DNA from: Burkholderiales bacterium
GTDB lineage: Bacteria; Pseudomonadota; Gammaproteobacteria; Burkholderiales; Burkholderiaceae_F
NCBI GenBank assembly: GCA_024641225.1
Contig: JAHEDN010000073.1
Location: 1 to 9,361 of the forward strand
Reading direction: 5' to 3'
Length of the DNA: 9,361 nt
Shown: positions 7,380 through 9,361 of the stretch, piece by piece
How the letters are laid out: every line of letters starts with the position of its first letter
Position numbering within the stretch: the first letter of the stretch is position 1
Program-made: the position numbers and the translations under genes
The notes under the pieces: model-generated
Database searches by the model: none
The model's input: the letters and a program-made list of their open reading frames with translations, nothing else
What the model was told of the DNA's origin: nothing

Positions 7380-8194
7380 GGATCGGAGGCCACCGCGTGC
7401 CCGTGCTGGAAACAGGCGCCGCCTGGCTGCTGGCGGCACTGTGGCTGTCGCCGCTGCTTTATGCGTTCTGGGCCGCGTTCCACCCGCCGGAGTTCGCCGT
7501 CCACTTCAATCCGTTGGCGCCGCTCACGCTGGGGAACTTCGCCAAGGCATGGACCTACGCGCCGTTTCCGCGCCACTTGCTGAACACCGTGATCCTGGTG
7601 ACGATGATCCTGTCGGCGCAGTTCGTGCTGTGCACGCTGGCCGGCTACGCCTTCGCGCGCTTCGAGTTCGCCGGTCGCGACATCGCCTTCGGCCTGGTGC
7701 TGGTGCAGCTGATGATCATGCCGGAGGTGCTGATCGTCGAGAACTACCGGATCATGAGCCATCTCGGTCTCGTCGATACGATCCTCGGCATCGGCCTGCC
7801 GTACATGGCCAGCGCCTTCGGCATCTTCCTGCTGCGGCAGACCTTCAAGACCGTGCCGCGCGAACTCGAGGACGCGGCACGTGTGGAGGGGTGCAATTTC
7901 CTCGGCGTGCTGTGGCGCGTCTACGTGCCGCTGGCGCGGCCGACCTATCTCGCCTACGGCCTGGTGTCGGTCAGCTACCACTGGAACAATTTTCTCTGGC
8001 CGCTGGTGATCACCAATTCGATCGAGACGCGCCCGTTGACGGTGGGGCTGGCGATCTTCGGCGCGCCCGAGTCGGGCGTCGACTGGGCGGTGATCAGCGC
8101 CGGCACGCTGATGGCCGTCGCGCCGTTGCTGGTGGCGTTCCTGCTGTTCCAGCGGCAGTTCATCCAGTCGTTCATGCAGGCCGGCATCAAGTAG
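7376..8194 (+). CDS. ugpE: ABC transporter permease, UgpE-like
   Basis: The 272-residue product is the second channel subunit (MalG/UgpE type), with about six hydrophobic segments. The EAA loop reads EDAARVEG (165-172), followed by WRVYVPLARP. The segment SYHWNNFLWPLVIT is typical of the second CUT1 permease, and the C-terminus QRQFIQSFMQAGIK matches the usual QRxFxxGxxxGxxK-type ending, though with a serine-phenylalanine variant. The ATG overlaps the upstream stop as ATGA, so translation is probably coupled; a GTG at 7397 is a less likely alternative start. Only 10 bp separate its stop from the hydrolase gene. Confidence 0.87.
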   Translation: MRIGGHRVPVLETGAAWLLAALWLSPLLYAFWAAFHPPEFAVHFNPLAPLTLGNFAKAWTYAPFPRHLLNTVILVTMILSAQFVLCTLAGYAFARFEFAGRDIAFGLVLVQLMIMPEVLIVENYRIMSHLGLVDTILGIGLPYMASAFGIFLLRQTFKTVPRELEDAARVEGCNFLGVLWRVYVPLARPTYLAYGLVSVSYHWNNFLWPLVITNSIETRPLTVGLAIFGAPESGVDWAVISAGTLMAVAPLLVAFLLFQRQFIQSFMQAGIK

Positions 8195-8204
8195 AGAGAG
8201 GACG

Positions 8205-9032
8205 ATGACGGCGATCCTGACCTGGAACATCCAGTGCGGCCTCGGCTGCGACGCCGTGGTCGACCTGGCGCGCATCGCCCGCTTGGCCGGCGCGATGGGC
8301 GAGGCCGATGTGATCTGTTTTCAGGAGGTCGCGCGCAACGACCCGGCCTACGGCGGCGGCGCCGATCAGGTCGCTGAACTGCAGAAGCTTTTTCCTGAAT
8401 ATGAAGCGTTCTTCGGTGCCGGACTGGACCGGCAGGGTGAGCGCAAAGCGCGGCGCCAGTTCGGCAACCTGATCCTGTCGCGGCTGCCGGTGCTGCAGGC
8501 GTTCTGCCACCTGCTGCCGCATCCAGCGGCGGCCGGCATCAAGCATATGCAGCGGCAGGCGATCGAGGTCGTCGTCGACACAAGCGCCGGACCGCTGCGC
8601 GTGATGACGACGCATCTGGAGTACTACTCCACCGCGCACCGCGCGGAGCAGATCGAGCGCCTGCGCGCGCTGCAGGCCGAGGTCGCGGACAACGATGCGC
8701 AACCGGCCAAGGCCGCCAAGAGTCCGTACGACCCGGTGCCGCGTCCGGCGTCGCTGGTGCTGTGCGGCGACATGAACGTGCAGCCGGACGAAGACGAATA
8801 CCGGCAGTTGTTTGCGCCGCCGCTGCTCGATGCGTGGCGTGTGGCGCGCGGCAGCGAGCCGCATCCGCCGAGCACCGGCCTGTTCGACCGCAAGCAGTGG
8901 GCGATGGGCGGCCATTGCCGCGACTACTTTGCGGTGACGGCGGATGTCGCAGCGCGCATCGCGGCAGTCGAGATGGATGCGGAGACCGACGCATCCGATC
9001 ACCAGCCGCTGCGGCTGGTGCTGCGCGACTGA
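8205..9032 (+). CDS. Endonuclease/exonuclease/phosphatase (EEP) family hydrolase, putative cytoplasmic phosphodiesterase of the Ugp-like operon
   Basis: This 275-residue protein has all the core motifs of the DNase I-like metal-dependent EEP fold: TWNIQ (Asn8), CFQE (catalytic-metal Glu41), GNLILS, TTHLEYYS (His137), CGDMN (Asp189, Asn191) and SDH (Asp265, His266). There is no signal peptide or membrane segment, so it acts in the cytoplasm. GAGAGG (8196-8201) serves as ribosome site 10 bp after the permease stop, so it is almost certainly the last gene of the importer operon. In E. coli that place belongs to UgpQ, a TIM-barrel glycerophosphodiester phosphodiesterase. I infer that this EEP protein hydrolyses the imported phosphodiester or phosphoester. 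EEP enzymes also include nucleases, sphingomyelinases and inositol phosphatases, so the substrate is open. All metal and catalytic residues look intact. Confidence 0.88.
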   Translation: MTAILTWNIQCGLGCDAVVDLARIARLAGAMGEADVICFQEVARNDPAYGGGADQVAELQKLFPEYEAFFGAGLDRQGERKARRQFGNLILSRLPVLQAFCHLLPHPAAAGIKHMQRQAIEVVVDTSAGPLRVMTTHLEYYSTAHRAEQIERLRALQAEVADNDAQPAKAAKSPYDPVPRPASLVLCGDMNVQPDEDEYRQLFAPPLLDAWRVARGSEPHPPSTGLFDRKQWAMGGHCRDYFAVTADVAARIAAVEMDAETDASDHQPLRLVLRD

Positions 9033-9034
9033 GG

Positions 9035-9052
9035 ATTGGTCGCGCGACCGAT
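9035..9052. terminator. Palindrome just after the operon, possible terminator hairpin
   Basis: GGTCGCGCGACC (9038-9049) is a perfect 12-bp palindrome starting 5 bp after the hydrolase stop. A U-G wobble and two A/T pairs extend it to 9035-9052, giving a stem with a GCGC loop. No T-tract follows, so it may be a Rho-assisted end, a 3' stabilising hairpin or a protein site. Confidence 0.35.
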
Positions 9053-9361
9053 GCGCCTGCCCTCCGATGTTTGACTGCTTCAGGTCGTGAAGACAGTACG
9101 TGCGATCGGCCACTTCCTGTCGCCCGCGCGTTCTTGAGCCGACGCTGGCTACGACCGGGGTCAAGGCTGAGGAGACATAGCCTGGAGGCACGTGCGCCGT
9201 ACCGGACTCCTCAAAGCAGACGTTCGGAAACCAGCGGTGCCGACCACTGCGAAGCGCGAGTCCAGTGTCAGCTTGTCCCTGTCGCGAACAGGCGCAATCG
9301 ACCCTGAGCCGACCTCTCGCCCCTCGACGACCGGTCGTTCCCCAGAACTCGCCGTGCCGAG
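9053..9361. other. Intergenic stretch without a recognised gene
   Basis: No frame here has a start, ribosome site and recognisable protein together. Frames that cross it on the minus strand are antisense extensions of the hydrolase gene. The only structure I see is a perfect 12-bp palindrome, ACGACCGGTCGT (9327-9338), and scattered short GC-rich repeats. No promoter or tRNA is evident. A gene may start just beyond the right edge. Confidence 0.5.

Noticed and set aside
8187..9191. A 334-codon minus-strand frame across the hydrolase gene and the following intergenic DNA
   Set aside because: It is antisense to a hydrolase with all EEP motifs. The part beyond 9032 has no start, ribosome site or recognisable protein.
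9212..9228. Possible remnant of a dispersed intergenic repeat (around AAAGCAGACGTTCGG)
   Set aside because: It vaguely recalls short repeats found between proteobacterial genes, but I see no second copy in the window and cannot search for others.

Overview
The window is GC-rich, gene-dense proteobacterial chromosome. ThrH, a bacterial DRG-like TGS protein, a cytochrome c/P460 fusion and a PilZ protein together point most plausibly to a betaproteobacterium (Burkholderiales or Rhodocyclales type). This taxonomic guess rests on recalled family distributions, not on a search.

Layout. Positions 711 to 1 (minus strand) hold the N-terminal 237 codons of a PLP-dependent class-III aminotransferase-fold enzyme. 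It most resembles PbfA, the (R)-1-hydroxy-2-aminoethylphosphonate ammonia-lyase, and runs off the left edge. All other genes are on the plus strand. First come a TGS-domain GTPase-like protein (845-1885) and, 19 bp later, a secreted diheme protein joining a class-I cytochrome c domain to a cytochrome-P460-like domain (1905-2693). Next are a small PilZ protein (2810-3229) and a ThrH-type HAD phosphatase/phosphotransferase (3345-3956).

The right half is an ABC importer operon of the UgpBAEC (sn-glycerol-3-phosphate / glycerophosphodiester) type: ATPase (4057-5136), periplasmic binding protein (5245-6519), two permeases overlapping by ATGA junctions (6516-7379, 7376-8194), and a cytoplasmic endonuclease/exonuclease/phosphatase (EEP) family hydrolase (8205-9032). 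The EEP enzyme occupies the place that the diesterase UgpQ has in the classical ugp operon. This suggests that imported phosphodiesters are cut inside the cell by an unrelated fold. The last ~330 bp show no convincing gene, only two short palindromes.

Several products handle organic phosphorus (probable PbfA, ThrH, the Ugp-like importer, the EEP hydrolase), but they are not one operon and the shared theme is inference. The points most worth a second look are the EEP enzyme in the Ugp-like operon, the P460-like domain that appears to lack the cross-linking lysine, the TGS protein with DLPP instead of a DxxG switch motif, and a four-cysteine cluster in the truncated PLP enzyme.
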